A stretch of 64,000 nt of DNA, from positions 34,686,501 to 34,750,500 of the forward strand of contig NC_133157.1 in NCBI RefSeq assembly GCF_040802235.1, given 5' to 3'. This document shows, piece after piece, positions 24,801 to 34,664 of this stretch; the first letter of the stretch is position 1, and the number at the start of each line of letters is the position of its first letter. The stretch comes from Manis javanica. Its lineage: Eukaryota; Chordata; Mammalia; Pholidota; Manidae. The notes under the pieces were generated by a model. It was not told the DNA's origin. It did no database searches and saw only the letters and a list, made by a program, of their open reading frames with translations. Position numbers and translations under genes: made by a program.

Positions 24801-27800
24801 TAAAACAGCATAGAGAATATAGTTAATAATATGTAACAACTTTATATGGTGACATATGGTAATGAGATTTGTTGTGGTGATCACTTTTTTATGTATATAA
24901 ATGTTGAATTACTATGTTGTACACCTGAAACTGATATTATACTGTATGTCAGTTTTTTTCAATAAAAATTGTTAAAAAAAATACTAAGTGTGTACGAACA
25001 CATAGGCGCAGATGTAGGTATACTTGGTCAAGGCAGCAGAGAGTTCTTATCGGAGAAGCAGGCTTGGCCAGGCCCATACTAATGTCCCTTCTAGCTCTGC
25101 GTCCTGGGCAGGCTACGGTGGGACAAAACTGGAGGTGTATGTGCAATAGTGACCACAGATGTACTGGGGAAGGCTCCCTGGAGGAGGTGGTGAGAAGGGA
25201 AGGCACAGAAGGGCCAGGGTGGTGCTGAGATCTGGGTCTCTGGGTAGGAGGTGGAGATAAGGGGAGGGGTGGGTAGCTGAAGTGAAGCCAGTTTAAAGGC
25301 AACCCTGAGATCCAGGGTTGGGTTCACTGGACCTCGAACTGCTGTATGTCCTGCAGTCTCTGGCAGAGAGTGACATATAAAGCTACTAAAAAGTAGGTCA
25401 CTGTACTCCCAGAATGGGGGAAGAGAAGCAAAAGTGAAAGTTCTTGTTCTCAACCTAAGCTTGGTGCCTAGATGCCACATCTGGTCACTGCTCCCAGCAG
25501 GGCCAGTTCCGTGGGCCAGGGTCCCCAGGAAGGGGGCAGGAGGACTTCTTGGTAATCAGGAGAGGGGCTCTCTCTCCCCACCCCTGGCTGGGAGGCATGG
25601 TGGCCCCACAGCCACAACTCTAGCTGGCCCCAGGAGTCCCCTCCCCCAAAGGCAGCCAGTCCAGTCCACAGAGCAAGGCCTCAGCCTTGGGAGACAAGAT
25701 ATCACTGGTGACCATACCCAGCAAGAGGCACACCCCACTTCTGTAGAAAAACCCAAGAACACAGATAAACGTAAGGAAAAAAGTCACAGAAATCCATCCA
25801 TCATGCATTAGGCAGGGAGAGCCCTCATGGCGAACCCACAATGGGGAGAGGCCAGGGATGATGTCCTTATTTTGTAGGAGGGTAAACTGATGCTCAGAGA
25901 GGTCCCACAGGCCCAGGGTCCCAGCCCGGAAGAAGGAAGGTCCTTTCTCCTGCTTGCTGGCCAGCCGTTCTGGGTACTGGGCCTGACATTAACTTCTCGC
26001 CACCTTGTAGGGACTTCTGTGTACCCATTTTTTTGATGAGGAAACTGAAGCTCAAGAAGGGAAGTTGCCACAAATGGTCCAGGGGTGGGCCCATGAAGAG
26101 GGGAACCCTGTCCTGTACCCCACACCACTCCCAAGGGGCATGAGACAGCGAAAGCACAGAGGGGAGACCAGAGGATCCCCAGACCTAGGAGGAGGATCAG
26201 GCACAGGGAGGCTGGCCAGGGCCTTCGACTCTCTGAGCAGGGAGAAGGGGAGGAAGGAAGCGAAAACAAGATTTCTCAAGAGCCTGCTCTGTGCCACACC
26301 CTTTATGGACAGACCTGCCCAAGGAGCCCCAGAGGAAATCAGCAACCGTGGGTGGAGAAGCTCCAGGGGCAGATTTGGGGCTTCAGGTCAGAGCTGCTGA
26401 AAGGTGGAAGGAGCCGCCTGGTATAAAGGGAGCTGCTTGCCCCTGAGGGAAGGCGCAGGGCTGGGCTCTGGGGCAGAGGGTACAGGCACTTCAGGGGGTG
26501 CTGAACGGGGACTCTAGAAGGTGCCTTTGGGTCTGAGCTTCTAACTGCCTGATAAAAACGCTGACACCTGTGCCCCTCGTCCCTCCTGGCTTTGCGGGAC
26601 AGGCTCCTCTCTCAGCCTCCGTCCTCTTCCGTAGCTCCCTCAGCCCAGCCTGACTCATTTCTCTGGCCTCTCCAGACTCCCAAAAAAGGCCCAGGACCAT
26701 CAAAGGCCAGGGCAGGAACTGTGGACAGGTCCCTTTCTCCCCTTAGAGAGAGGCTAAGGGACCTGGTCCTGCCTTTGGCACAAAGCTGGTCTTGCTAGTT
26801 TATCAGGAAGACAAAATTAACACCTTAGGTCGGGGAGGGGCAGAGGGTTGAGAAAGGAAAGGAGGGAAGGGAAGGGAGGAAGAGCTCCAGATGGACAGCT
26901 CCTACTCTTTTGGCCTGGGTTCGAGGAAATTCAAGAGGCAAATCCCAGCTCTGCCTTTTACTAGCTGTGTGATCTTGGGCAAGTTGCTCAATCACTCTGT
27001 GTCTCATTTTCCCCATATATAAAATGGGGGTAACAGGATCTATGTCACAGGGTTGTTTTAAGAATTAAATGAATTAATCTATGTAAATGCTTTAGAACAA
27101 TGTTCTGGAACACAGTGAAGAGTTACTAAATGTCAACTATAATAATTATCATTACTATTGGGTGGAGACCCTTTTGCCTCTGGCCTGGGGAGAAACTACC
27201 TGGTCAGATTCCCTCCCTGATATAAAAGTAGCCGGGCTGCTGGCATTTAAATTGGTCTTTGATGACTTCTTGCAGTTTCTCTGAGCTCGTGCTCTGATAT
27301 TTGCTGAGTGAATGAGTGCATGTGTGAACAAACAGATGCTGACACCAGCACTGGGAAGGTACTAGGACAGGGGTCTTCTCATTCCAGATGAGGAAACTGC
27401 AGTCTTTGGGAGGGCATGTGAATTGCCCAGGGTCACACAGTGAGTCCACATCAGAGCCAGATCTGAGAATGCTCCTCTCTTCACTCTCCTTGCTCAAATT
27501 CCGCACACTTTTCAATTTACACACATCTTCTTCTGCCTAACGGCAAGAATGATGACCAGTGAAGAGTTGCTCAATTGCTTACGGGAACAAGGATGCCCCG
27601 GAGCATAGAAAAGCAGTCCATTCTCCAGCCCTGAGGCAAGCACTGGGCAAGTCCCTGCCTCTCTGCACCCCGGTTCCCCATCTGTATGAGAAGGATGATA
27701 TCTGCGGTTTTCAAAGTATCTTCAAAGCAGGAAGCCCTTTCTTTGAATCTGTTTTTTTCAATAAAATAAACAGATGAAAATGGAACTGCTGTGCCTGACC

Positions 27801-30800
27801 TGACCCTGCAGAGGTGCGAGGGCATCGCCCAGTAGAAAATTCCTGGGCTAGTTGTTCCCTAAAGGCCTTTCTGCTCTGATAGCCTTTGGTGCTTGGAGAT
27901 GTGCACTGAGGGACACTAAGATTCTTAGAGATAATTGGAGGCTGTGTAAAGGTCACTATTGGGCCACAGTCCAGGCTGAGAAGCAGGCAGGGGAGCAGGT
28001 AGCAAGTGGTCAGTGTGGCAGAGGGGAAAGCACACAGCTGAGAAGTCAGAGAGCTGAGTTCAAATCGCAGCTTGTCCATATAACAGTCAGGATATGAGCT
28101 TGAGCAAGTTACTCAACATCTATAAATCCATAAAATTAATAATAGCCACATTACTGGGCTGTTACAAAAAGTTGGTGACATACATAAAAAACCTAGCTCA
28201 AAGCCTGGCATGCAGAAGCTTATTAATTGGTAATAACTATTATTACAGACTAGAAACCTCCACTGAGCCCAAGGCCATTGCCTTTCTCTGCGTCCACCAC
28301 ATTTGCTGCAAACTGAAACCCAGCAGGGAGACCAGGGCTAGCAGCAGGACCTCAGGGCCTCTGGGCAGAGCATCTGCTGGAGTTTAAGCTGTATCAGTTG
28401 CATGATACTTTTTCAGCAATGCCCGCTACCCCAAGCAGCTCTGAGGTATAGCTGAGGTTAAGGGTTAAAAAGAGGCTGGCTCCTATATAGTGATGAGGAA
28501 ACACGCCTCGAAGAGGCAAGGGACTGGCTCCTTTCCACCATCTTTATAGAACCACATAAAGCCCACGTGGACACACACTGGTAAGTGCTTCTGACCCTGT
28601 GTGTGCAGACAGCCTCAGGCCAGTGGCCTAGAACTTCGAGGATGGTCCTGTGTCACCTAGGAAAGTCACTCTCTTGGGGACCCTTAAGGGGGACAGGCAC
28701 TGTCCTGGGGGCTCAGCCTTTGGGGTAGACAAATAAAATGCAGGTGGCAATGAGAGTGATAGGCCTGGGCCAGCACTCTGGAAGGTGCCTGGGTATGTGT
28801 GAGGGGTGGTGGCACCTGTCTGAACCATCTGTGACCTGCCTTCTGCCACTGCCCCCACCTGCTGCCGAAACCTGCCCACTTCTGCACCTCCACCCTAGAA
28901 GGTGTCACCACCATCCTGCACCCAGGCTCACACTGCTGATCCTTGCCTCTCATTCAGAGAAGCTGGTCACCAAATCTGTTTGAGGATACCATCTCAAAAC
29001 CCCATCCCCTCCTCTCCACTCCCCTTAGATGCCTCCTTCGTCACTTGCCTGAGTAACTCCAGTAGCCTCCCCTGAGCCCTCACCTCCGGCAGATCCCCAT
29101 ATGGTCCCCTCCATACCCACTCCTCAGGCACAGCTCTGGTCCTGCTGCTTTCAAATCTATGTCTTCCAGTGGCCCCCCTGGTTCCACGGTAAGGCCCAGG
29201 TTCCCAAGACCCTCCTGGAGCTTTCAGTGATCCCCTCTGCAGATTCCTCCTTTCCTTGAGCTTCCAATGCTCTTCACCTGCCCGTCTTGTGGTTTGAATC
29301 ACCTTCTATCTCTTACTGGAGCCACGTACTGCCTGTCTGCCTCCCACTCCCCATCAGCTTGATTATTCATTTCACAATCCAGTAAATACTCCTGAAGACA
29401 GTGGCTACGCCCTCACAGCAGTGGGTTACGATTTGGCACTGATAGATGGTGGAATGGAGGGAAAAGAGGGACAGAGAAAAGGCAGGAAGAAGTGAGGGAG
29501 AGAGGAAGGGACAGATGGGGGAACAGATAAAGAATGGACACGCAGATGAATATGAGCAGCTCTGGAAAGCTATTTCTTAGGGAAGAAGCCAGAAACAACT
29601 GAATAAAATGTAGCTGTAAAGAATTTGTGGATTTTTCTCCTCATTTACAGAGAAAGGAGTTAATTTCTCAGAATGCTCTCACAACTGCCATGCTCTTCTC
29701 CCATCACCGCCTATCATCCGTTCTTTAACCACATGACTAATCCTCATGTCACCTTTCCATGATATGAAGGGCCCTCAGGATCATACAGGCCACCCTCTTT
29801 GTACAGATGGGGAAACTGAGGCATAGCGAGGGAAGGATTACTGAAGTTGCTCAAGATCACACAGCAAGTGATTAGCAGAGCCAGAGCTGAAAGCCAGTCC
29901 AGTCACTACAGGAAAGGCAGGTAAGGATCAATGCTAGGGAAAGCCACTTACTCCCAATCCTGGCACCTCAAGAGCCCAGATCTTCAGAACAGGTTCAAGA
30001 GGCCCAGCCTCACTCACTCGAGGCTGACAAGCCTAACTTCCCTCGAAGCAGAACAGCTGTTCATTAAGAGCCTCTTGTGAGGCAGCAACTATGCCAAGAT
30101 AGACATGGCCCCTGGCCACCAGGAGTGAGGAGTCTATGGGAAACAGGTCTACGGCTGGTAGTGTCCCAAGCTGACTGCTGGGAGGGCTGCAACAAAGATA
30201 TCGAGAGGGGCCGTCCCTCTGCTGGGCGAGGGAAGAGGAAAATGGGCGTGGGTGGTATCTGCCCAGGAGTTGAGCCTAGAAAGATGGGGAGTATTTTCAA
30301 CTGCAGAAAAGTGGGAGAGGCAGAGTGTTGGTGGTGAGTGCTGGGAAAGGGAACCCAAGGGAAGGGCCTAGCATACCTGCCTCAGGATCTAAGTGGGAAG
30401 GTGAGGGGCTTGACCAGCTCCCAGAGGGCCCCAAGGCAGGTGGAGGGGTGTTTACTCTCCCACCCGCAGACAATGGGATGGAAGGTGTTGGGAAGTGACA
30501 GGATGAAATCTGCATTTTAGAAAGTTCACGGGGACAACCACAGTGCTGAGGATGGGCCTCCACTGGCGAGAGATAAAGGGGAAGCGTGACGCCCTACCAG
30601 GGTGAGACCTGACTGAGCCTGGCACAAACGGGACGCTCAGGGGAGGAGGGACAACGACTGAAGGAAAGGATGCTCAGAGTTGCCCTCAGGAGGGCTGGTT
30701 GGCGCCAGCTGCTTTGCAGTGAGAGATGTTGTCATAGTTTGGTGGTTTTTTCCAACTCGTAACTCTGTCCCCCTGAAACAAAGCAAAAGCCACGCCTCGA

Positions 30801-31156
30801 CAGGGCAGAGCGCTAATCCCATCAGTGCCTGCAAGCCCCCCTGACGCCATCTCTGGCTCGCGGCCAGGGGGACGCTCCCTCGGCCTCGCCCGCCCTCCTG
30901 CTCCTGGGGGCCGACGGCCGCCCCTGCTGCCCGGCTATCCCGGAACCTGCCCACCTCCGGGAGCTTCCCCCGAGCGCCCTTCCATCCCGCATCCGGGCTC
31001 CCGCCGCGCAGCGGGCGCGGAGTCCCCGCGCGGAGGCGGCCGCCCTGCTCCCCGGACATCCAGCCCGCCTCGGGCGACGGTGACGGCGAGGAGTCCGGAG
31101 CCCGGGGCTCTCCAGCCGTCCCGCACGCCGGCCCGCGGCTCACCTGACTTGCCCAT
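12709..31156 (-). CDS. GLIPR2: GLIPR2 (GAPR-1) complete coding gene, five exons
   Basis: CDS = 31144-31156, 21534-21642, 21091-21194, 19220-19297, 12709-12869 (minus strand), together 154 codons plus stop, the human GAPR-1 length. All four introns are GT-AG and phases agree at every junction. GAPR-1 is a Golgi-associated CAP-superfamily (PR-1 type) protein on the cytosolic face of lipid-raft membranes, reported to bind caveolin and Beclin 1 and restrain autophagy. Visible features: N-myristoylation start MGKS (Gly2), CAP motifs [14 protein letters not shown] and [11 protein letters not shown], and the CAP-cavity residues His54, Glu65, Glu86 and His103 all present. There is no signal peptide, as expected for this intracellular member. 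The ATG sits in a CpG-island promoter with a TATA-like box. Confidence 0.97.
13150..14340 (+). repeat. L2 LINE relic, ORF2 end and 3' end
   Basis: Sequence in GLIPR2 intron 4 resembling sense L2: a pyrimidine-rich body, CAGCCTACATGTCACTTGTTCAGAGAAGCCTTT, TGGGCAGGAGCC and a terminal AATGAATGA-type tail at about 14280-14335. Ancient; the left limit is uncertain. Confidence 0.7.
14961..15000. repeat. Perfect 18-bp inverted repeat (hairpin)
   Basis: Left arm CTTAACCACCCAGTGGGA (14961-14978), 4-base spacer TGCT, right arm exactly complementary (14983-15000). A perfect 18-bp stem in GLIPR2 intron 4, about 20 bp left of an old L1 3' end. Confidence 0.95.
15020..15715 (+). repeat. Old L1M 3' end
   Basis: Characteristic late-L1 sequence: CATCATTATTTATAATAGCC, TGGCATATACATC, TATTATTCAGCC, ending ACTGTATACTTAAAAATG and an A-rich tail. 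Degenerate, intronic in GLIPR2. Confidence 0.88.
15716..17440. other. GLIPR2 intron 4 sequence, nothing recognised
   Basis: No coding exon, RNA gene or classifiable repeat seen; a short AAATAAATAAATAAAC run occurs near 16960. Confidence 0.5.
17445..17620 (+). repeat. MIR SINE
   Basis: CCCCAGTTCCCTCCTCTGTAAAATGGG and the following decayed 3' half match sense MIR. Confidence 0.75.
17693..17843 (+). repeat. 151-bp direct duplication, copy 1
   Basis: 151 bp in GLIPR2 intron 4, repeated at 18462-18612 with about five substitutions and no indels by eye (about 97% identical). Begins ATTCAGATGCTGTGAAAG and ends AGAGCCAGGACCCTG. Not recognised as a known repeat family. Confidence 0.95.
18055..18105 (+). 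other. G-quadruplex-prone G-rich tract
   Basis: Run of GGGTGGGGTGGGGTGG followed by GGGGGTGGGGGG satisfies the four-G-run pattern on the plus strand (template strand for GLIPR2). No further function evident. Confidence 0.6.
18462..18612 (+). repeat. 151-bp direct duplication, copy 2
   Basis: Partner of 17693-17843, offset exactly 769 bp, same length. The 618 bp between the copies is not itself duplicated. Confidence 0.95.
19220..19297 (-). CDS. GLIPR2: GLIPR2 coding exon 4
   Basis: 78 bp, acceptor GCAG/GAAAGG and donor ACTG/GTGAGT. Encodes [15 protein letters not shown] then [10 protein letters not shown], including cavity residue Glu86. Confidence 0.96.
19515..19615 (+). repeat. MIR SINE fragment
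   Basis: CACTGTGTAATCCTCGGCAAGG then CTCTGAGCCTCTGTACAAGAGGG resembles the sense MIR core. Confidence 0.7.
19845..19985. repeat. MER5A-like hAT-Charlie fragment
   Basis: GTTAAAATGCAGACTCTGTCTTCAGTAGGTCAGGGGTGGAGCCTGTGAGTCTGCATTTCTAACA follows the MER5A pattern. GLIPR2 intron 3. Confidence 0.7.
20035..20165. repeat. Second MER5A-like fragment
   Basis: Short non-autonomous DNA-transposon relic ending AGTGGGGAACCACTG, the usual MER5A terminus. Lies about 50 bp from the preceding one. Confidence 0.6.
20188..20265 (-). repeat. MIR SINE fragment
   Basis: Antisense MIR core with gggaaa...agtgatttactcagggcgccacag pattern. GLIPR2 intron 3. Confidence 0.6.
21091..21194 (-). CDS. GLIPR2: GLIPR2 coding exon 3
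   Basis: 104 bp, acceptor GGTAG/GTATTC and donor ACAG/GTGGGT. Encodes [18 protein letters not shown] then [16 protein letters not shown], with cavity residues His54 and Glu65. Confidence 0.96.
21355..21420 (-). repeat. MIR SINE fragment in GLIPR2 intron 2
   Basis: CCATTTTACAGAGAGGCAAACTGAGGCCCA matches the antisense MIR core. It sits in the shortest GLIPR2 intron (339 bp), between coding exons 2 and 3. Confidence 0.75.
21534..21642 (-). CDS. GLIPR2: GLIPR2 coding exon 2
   Basis: 109 bp, acceptor TTGCAG/CTTCC and donor CAGCA/GTGAGT. Encodes [18 protein letters not shown] then [17 protein letters not shown]. The split final codon joins exon 3 in frame. Confidence 0.96.
22540..22900 (-). repeat. 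L2 LINE 3'-end relic
   Basis: Antisense L2 signature: TGCTGAGCACCTCCTCTGTACCAGGCCC, then CCTGCCCTCAAGGAGCTCACA. GLIPR2 intron 1. Confidence 0.75.
23690..23795 (+). repeat. L1M 3'-end fragment
   Basis: ACTGAACTGTATACTTAAAAATGG..CAATTTTATGT is the same old L1 3' signature as at 15.6 kb. Confidence 0.8.
24530..24990 (+). repeat. Old L1 3' end with A-tail
   Basis: ATTACTATGTTGTACACCTGAAACTGATATTATACTGTATGTCAGTTTTTTTCAATAAAAATTG is a typical older mammalian L1 3' terminus. GLIPR2 intron 1. Confidence 0.85.
25862..25930 (-). repeat. MIR SINE fragment
   Basis: GGGTAAACTGATGCTCAGAGAGGT and following sequence match the antisense MIR core. Confidence 0.6.
26915..27165 (+). repeat. Nearly complete MIR SINE
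   Basis: TGGGTTCGAGGAAATTC, CCAGCTCTGCCTTTTACTAGCTGTGTGATCTTGGGCAAGTT, TCATTTTCCCCATATATAAAATGGGGGTAACA and a downstream AATTATCATTACTAT tail cover almost the whole sense MIR. GLIPR2 intron 1. Confidence 0.92.
27372..27478 (-). repeat. MIR SINE
   Basis: GATGAGGAAACTGCAG and AATTGCCCAGGGTCACACAG are the antisense MIR core. Confidence 0.85.
28012..28250 (+). repeat. Nearly complete MIR SINE
   Basis: GTGTGGCAGAGGGGAAAGCAC, GAGTTCAAATCGCAGCTTG, GAGCAAGTTACTCAACATC and the ATAACTATTATTA end match sense MIR in order. Confidence 0.85.
29030..29430. repeat. Probable L2 relic
   Basis: Pyrimidine-rich sequence with L2-like phrases (CTCCAGTAGCCTCCCCTGAG, CCAGTGGCCCCCCTGGTT), probably L2 ORF2; diverged. 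GLIPR2 intron 1. Confidence 0.45.
29790..29910 (-). repeat. MIR SINE
   Basis: TTTGTACAGATGGGGAAACTGAGGCATAG, CAAGATCACACAGCAAGTGA and CAGAGCCAGAGCTG in order give a clear antisense MIR. Confidence 0.9.
31144..31156 (-). CDS. GLIPR2: GLIPR2 coding exon 1
   Basis: Only 13 coding bases, ATG GGC AAG TCA G followed by donor GTGAGC. Gives MGKS, the N-myristoylation sequence, with the next codon completed by exon 2 (Ala). Too short to be found as an open frame; located from the family N-terminus, the donor and the CpG island. Confidence 0.93.
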
Positions 31157-31277
31157 GGCCGGCTCGGCGCGCTCCGGAGTTCCCGCTGCCGCTGCGCTCC
31201 TTCTCACCGCCCCCCAGCTGCTGGGAGGACGGAGGCCGGCCGGTCGCAGCCCCTCCCCCGGCGCGGCCCGGCCCCCG

Positions 31278-31286
31278 CCTTATAAG
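31278..31286 (-). promoter_or_regulatory. GLIPR2: TATA-like box of GLIPR2
   Basis: Minus-strand TTATAAGG, within the palindrome GCCTTATAAGGC, about 125 bp upstream of the ATG. A start site about 30 bp downstream (near 31250) would give a 5' UTR of about 95 nt. Confidence 0.6.
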
Positions 31287-31769
31287 GCCGCGGCAGCTGC
31301 AGGCGTTGACGCCCGGGGTTATCCCGCCGGCTGCCCGGAGGAGGCGCGCGCCCCCGCGCCGCGAAACCCTCCTCCTCCGGCCCCGAAGAACTCCGCCTCG
31401 AAGGGACCCCAGTGACCGCCCGGGGTTCCCCAGGTGTGACCGGGAGCCCGGGGCCTCCTGGATCCCAGCACCAAGCAGCCCTCTTGGGACACGTAATGGG
31501 GGTGCGTAGGGAAACTCGCGCTTCTCTGACGGTTCCCAGTAGCTCCTCAGAGGCTAACGTGCTGCGAGGCCCGCGGTACTCACTGTCGAGGCGCGAGGGT
31601 TGGTTCCAGCCCGCGTCACCAGGGCCGGTGCTCTCCCCACTTTGGCCTGACTTCCGCAAATACCACGAGCGTGCCGCCTTCTCCCTGATAACACCGGGCT
31701 GAGAAAGGCATCCGTGACCCCTCCCCAGGGCAGCCCCGCCGGCGCGAGTAGTCCCGGTTGAAGTTGGCA

Positions 31770-33000
31770 CTCTCAGGGAGGATGGACCAGCGGGCTCTGA
31801 CCTGTCCGCTTGTCCCTCATTGCCTGCCAGACCAAGCCAAATCCCCCACCTCGGAGGGCTGGGCCCAGACCTGTCTCCTCAGCTCCCTACCTTCATCCCA
31901 GTCCCAAGACTAGACTTCTTAACAGTCCCCGAACGTGTGCTGAGATTTCCCACCTCCTCACCTTTCCTCAGAGGGCTGCTCTCTCAGCCTGCAGTGCTGG
32001 CTCATCTCTGCCCACGCAAGTCATCATCCCTCAGGGCCTTTGGGTCCCTTCAACCTCCAGAAGCCCTGACCTAGAAGGCAGTGGTCACTATACACCTGGC
32101 ACTGGGGAGACTTGGCCCTGGTCATGGCCCCACTTCTGTGTAAGAAGAGCACTGGAAGATGCAGATGGTCACTTGTATGACCCCCCCACCAGAGTGACTA
32201 CTTACTGGGGAAGGGACTCAGTAAATCCTAACTAAAGGAAGCTTATTTTAAGACCTTTCAATAAATGGATCCTGAAGTGAACTGACGTGCTGACTATATA
32301 AAGGTAGAGGTTGCAATACCAAGGCTTCAAATGCCCATTAGGGCAACAGGAAGGCTGGACACCGCTCTGTCTACTCCCTCACTCCATTCCAGACAAACGC
32401 ACTTACTGTATTTTAGTCTGTTGAAACAGTGTTAGAAAGTATGGCTCATTCTGAATGAAAAGGGACTTCTGGTGTTAGGTGGGGCTCTAATCACTTATGC
32501 TCAACTTCCAATTGCCAACAAACCCCCTGACACGACCAAATGAACCCAGAAGGAAGAATCCACATCACCTCTAGAATCTCTGGAAGGCTGTTTCCACTGT
32601 ACCCAAAATTTCAAGGCCGTAGGTGGAGAAGGGGAGTGCAGTGGTGCCACTCACTGCACGCAGAGGAAAGCCCATCTGGGGACCACCAAGTTCCATTCAA
32701 ATCTCCTTGTACAGAGGTGAGGGCTGAAGTGAGAGAGGGCCCAGGACTGGGTGGGGGACAAAATGCAAACTTCATGGCATTGTTGGAGTCTGTGTGGGGT
32801 TGTATCCTATGGGCCTCAGAGCTGGCCTTAGCAGCAAGCACAGAGTAGGGACAGTGTGCTGAGTGGATCTGGGGCAGTGCCAGAGTTGCCTCCTACCAAG
32901 AGCCATGGGCTGGTTGGAGGGGAGTCACTGCCCAGCTGATTCCAGCTAGTGTCCAGGCAGCAGACAGAGACAAAAGAAATGGCAACAGAAGTCAAACACA
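31770..33000. other. Intergenic DNA right of the GLIPR2 promoter
   Basis: No exon, RNA gene or classifiable repeat recognised. Confidence 0.45.
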
Positions 33001-34016
33001 AAGTGTTTGACCAAGGTTATCATTTGTTTAATGTCCTCTTTAAGAACTCCCTACCTACTCTAAGATCAAGAAAAGTTGCTGTTTTCTTTTAGAAGTTTTA
33101 CAGTTTTTAGCTTTTATATTGATTTTGATTATGGTGTGTGGTATGAAATCAACTCTTTCTCAATCTCTCATTTTCTTTTCTTGTTTGGCATATGACTATC
33201 CAATTGCTCCAGTATTATTTCTTAGATTATTCTTTCTCAGTTTGTCATATATATGTGGGCCCTCTATTCTGTTCCATTGATCTATGTATATATTTTTATA
33301 CTTATACCACATTGTCTAGATTACTGCAGCTTTACTGTAAGCCTTGAAATCAGATACTGTTAACCCTCCTACTCTTTTTTTTCTCTTCAGAGTTGCTTTG
33401 TTCATATTAATCCTTTGCATTTTTGTATAAATTTTATAATCAACTTGTCATTTACCATAAAACGAACAAAAAGCCTGGTGGGATTTTGATGTGGATTGAC
33501 TTGAATTCATAGATAAACTTGGGGAAAACTGACCTCTTAACAGTACTGAGTTTGCTGACCCATTAGTATGGTGTCTCTTCCTGCTTATTTACATCTTCTT
33601 CAATCTCTCAGCTTGTTTTGTGGGCTGTTGCTCTATATTTAGTTTTCTAGTCTTATAATGTCTTTTTCAGATCTGGGGGTCAGGGTAATGTTGGGCTTAT
33701 AAAAGAACCTGGAAAGGAAGAGTTTGTATAGAATTAGTATTATTTCCTTCTTAAATATTTGCCATAACTCATCAGTGAAGCCATCTAGGCATGGAGGTGT
33801 TTTTCTTTTTTTTTCTTTTTGAGGGGAGGTAAGGTTTTAAATTACAAATTCAGCTCTCTTAATAGGAATTTGTCCATTTCACTCATCTGAGTGGTGGTAT
33901 TCATAGGAAAAAAGTTGCTAATATTTTGTTATTCTTTTATTGTTTATATGATGTGAGGCGATGTCCCTTTATCATTTCTGGTATTGGTAATTGTGACTTC
34001 CAGAGTTTTATCAATA
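33000..34016 (-). repeat. Old L1M ORF2 relic, antisense, left part
   Basis: Antisense L1 ORF2 signature: TATTCTGTTCCATTGATCTATG, ACCACATTGTCTAGATTACTGCAGCTTTA, TGGGATTTTGATGTGGATTGACTTGAATTC. Interrupted at 34017 by a DNA transposon and resumed at 34665. Confidence 0.88.
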
Positions 34017-34662
34017 CAGTCAGTCTTCATTATTTGTGGATTCTGTTATTTAGGAATTTACCTGCTTGCTAAGATTTATTTGTAATCCCAAAGTCAATAC
34101 TTGTGATGCTTTCATAGTCATCCAAGGACATGCACAGATGGAAAAATTTGAGTTGCTCAACACACAAGTTCTCAGCTGAGGTTGCTCAAAGGGATGCTCT
34201 TCTTGTTTCAGCTATCATACTGTAAACAAATGTCCTTTTCACAGTCTATTGAGTACCATGATTTTTGCATTTCTGTGTGTGTGTGTTTGTTTTGTTTTGT
34301 TTTGTAATTTTGCTTCTTAAAATGGCCCCCAATGAAATGCCGTGAAGTGGTCCTAAGAGTATGAAGGCTGTGGTGTGCCTTATGGAGAAAATGTATGTGT
34401 TAGGTGAGCTTCACTCAGGCATGAGTGATAGTGCTGTTGGCCATGTGTCCAATGTTCATGAATCAACAATATAAATTCCATAGGGTGTTTTTAAACAGAG
34501 ACAACATTAAGACAAATTATTATTGACTGGCTGACAAAATGTGACCAGAGGCCAGCAGGAACCTAACCTTGTATTTCCCCTAGAAGCAATGGTTCAGTAT
34601 TCTCTAATTCAGTGTCCCAGCAACTTTATAGAACTACTGGAAATAACAAGAATCAACTGCAG
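34017..34662 (+). mobile_element. Tigger-type (pogo/Tc-mariner) DNA transposon, non-autonomous
   Basis: About 646 bp flanked by TA dinucleotides (34015-34016 and 34663-34664), starting CAGTCAGTCTTCATTATTTG. Its right end is a diverged inverted copy of that start. The interior keeps a fragment of the transposase DNA-binding region, recognisable in a phrase meaning MCLMEKMYVL, and ATGAATCAACAATATAA. The TA duplication and CENP-B/jerky-like head place it in the Tigger group; subfamily not assigned. It splits the antisense L1. Confidence 0.75.
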
Positions 34663-34664
34663 TA

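Larger units (their letters stand above)
30840..31760. promoter_or_regulatory. GLIPR2: GLIPR2 CpG-island promoter
   Basis: CpG-dense block spanning the GLIPR2 start codon at 31156 and extending about 600 bp upstream of it. Long frames on both strands here are a by-product of GC richness. It probably drives GLIPR2 and possibly divergent non-coding transcription. Confidence 0.9.

Noticed and set aside
30825-31415. 196-codon Pro/Arg/Ala-rich plus-strand frame
   Set aside because: By-product of stop-poor GC-rich sequence in the GLIPR2 CpG island; no domain, and the minus strand carries the real exon 1.
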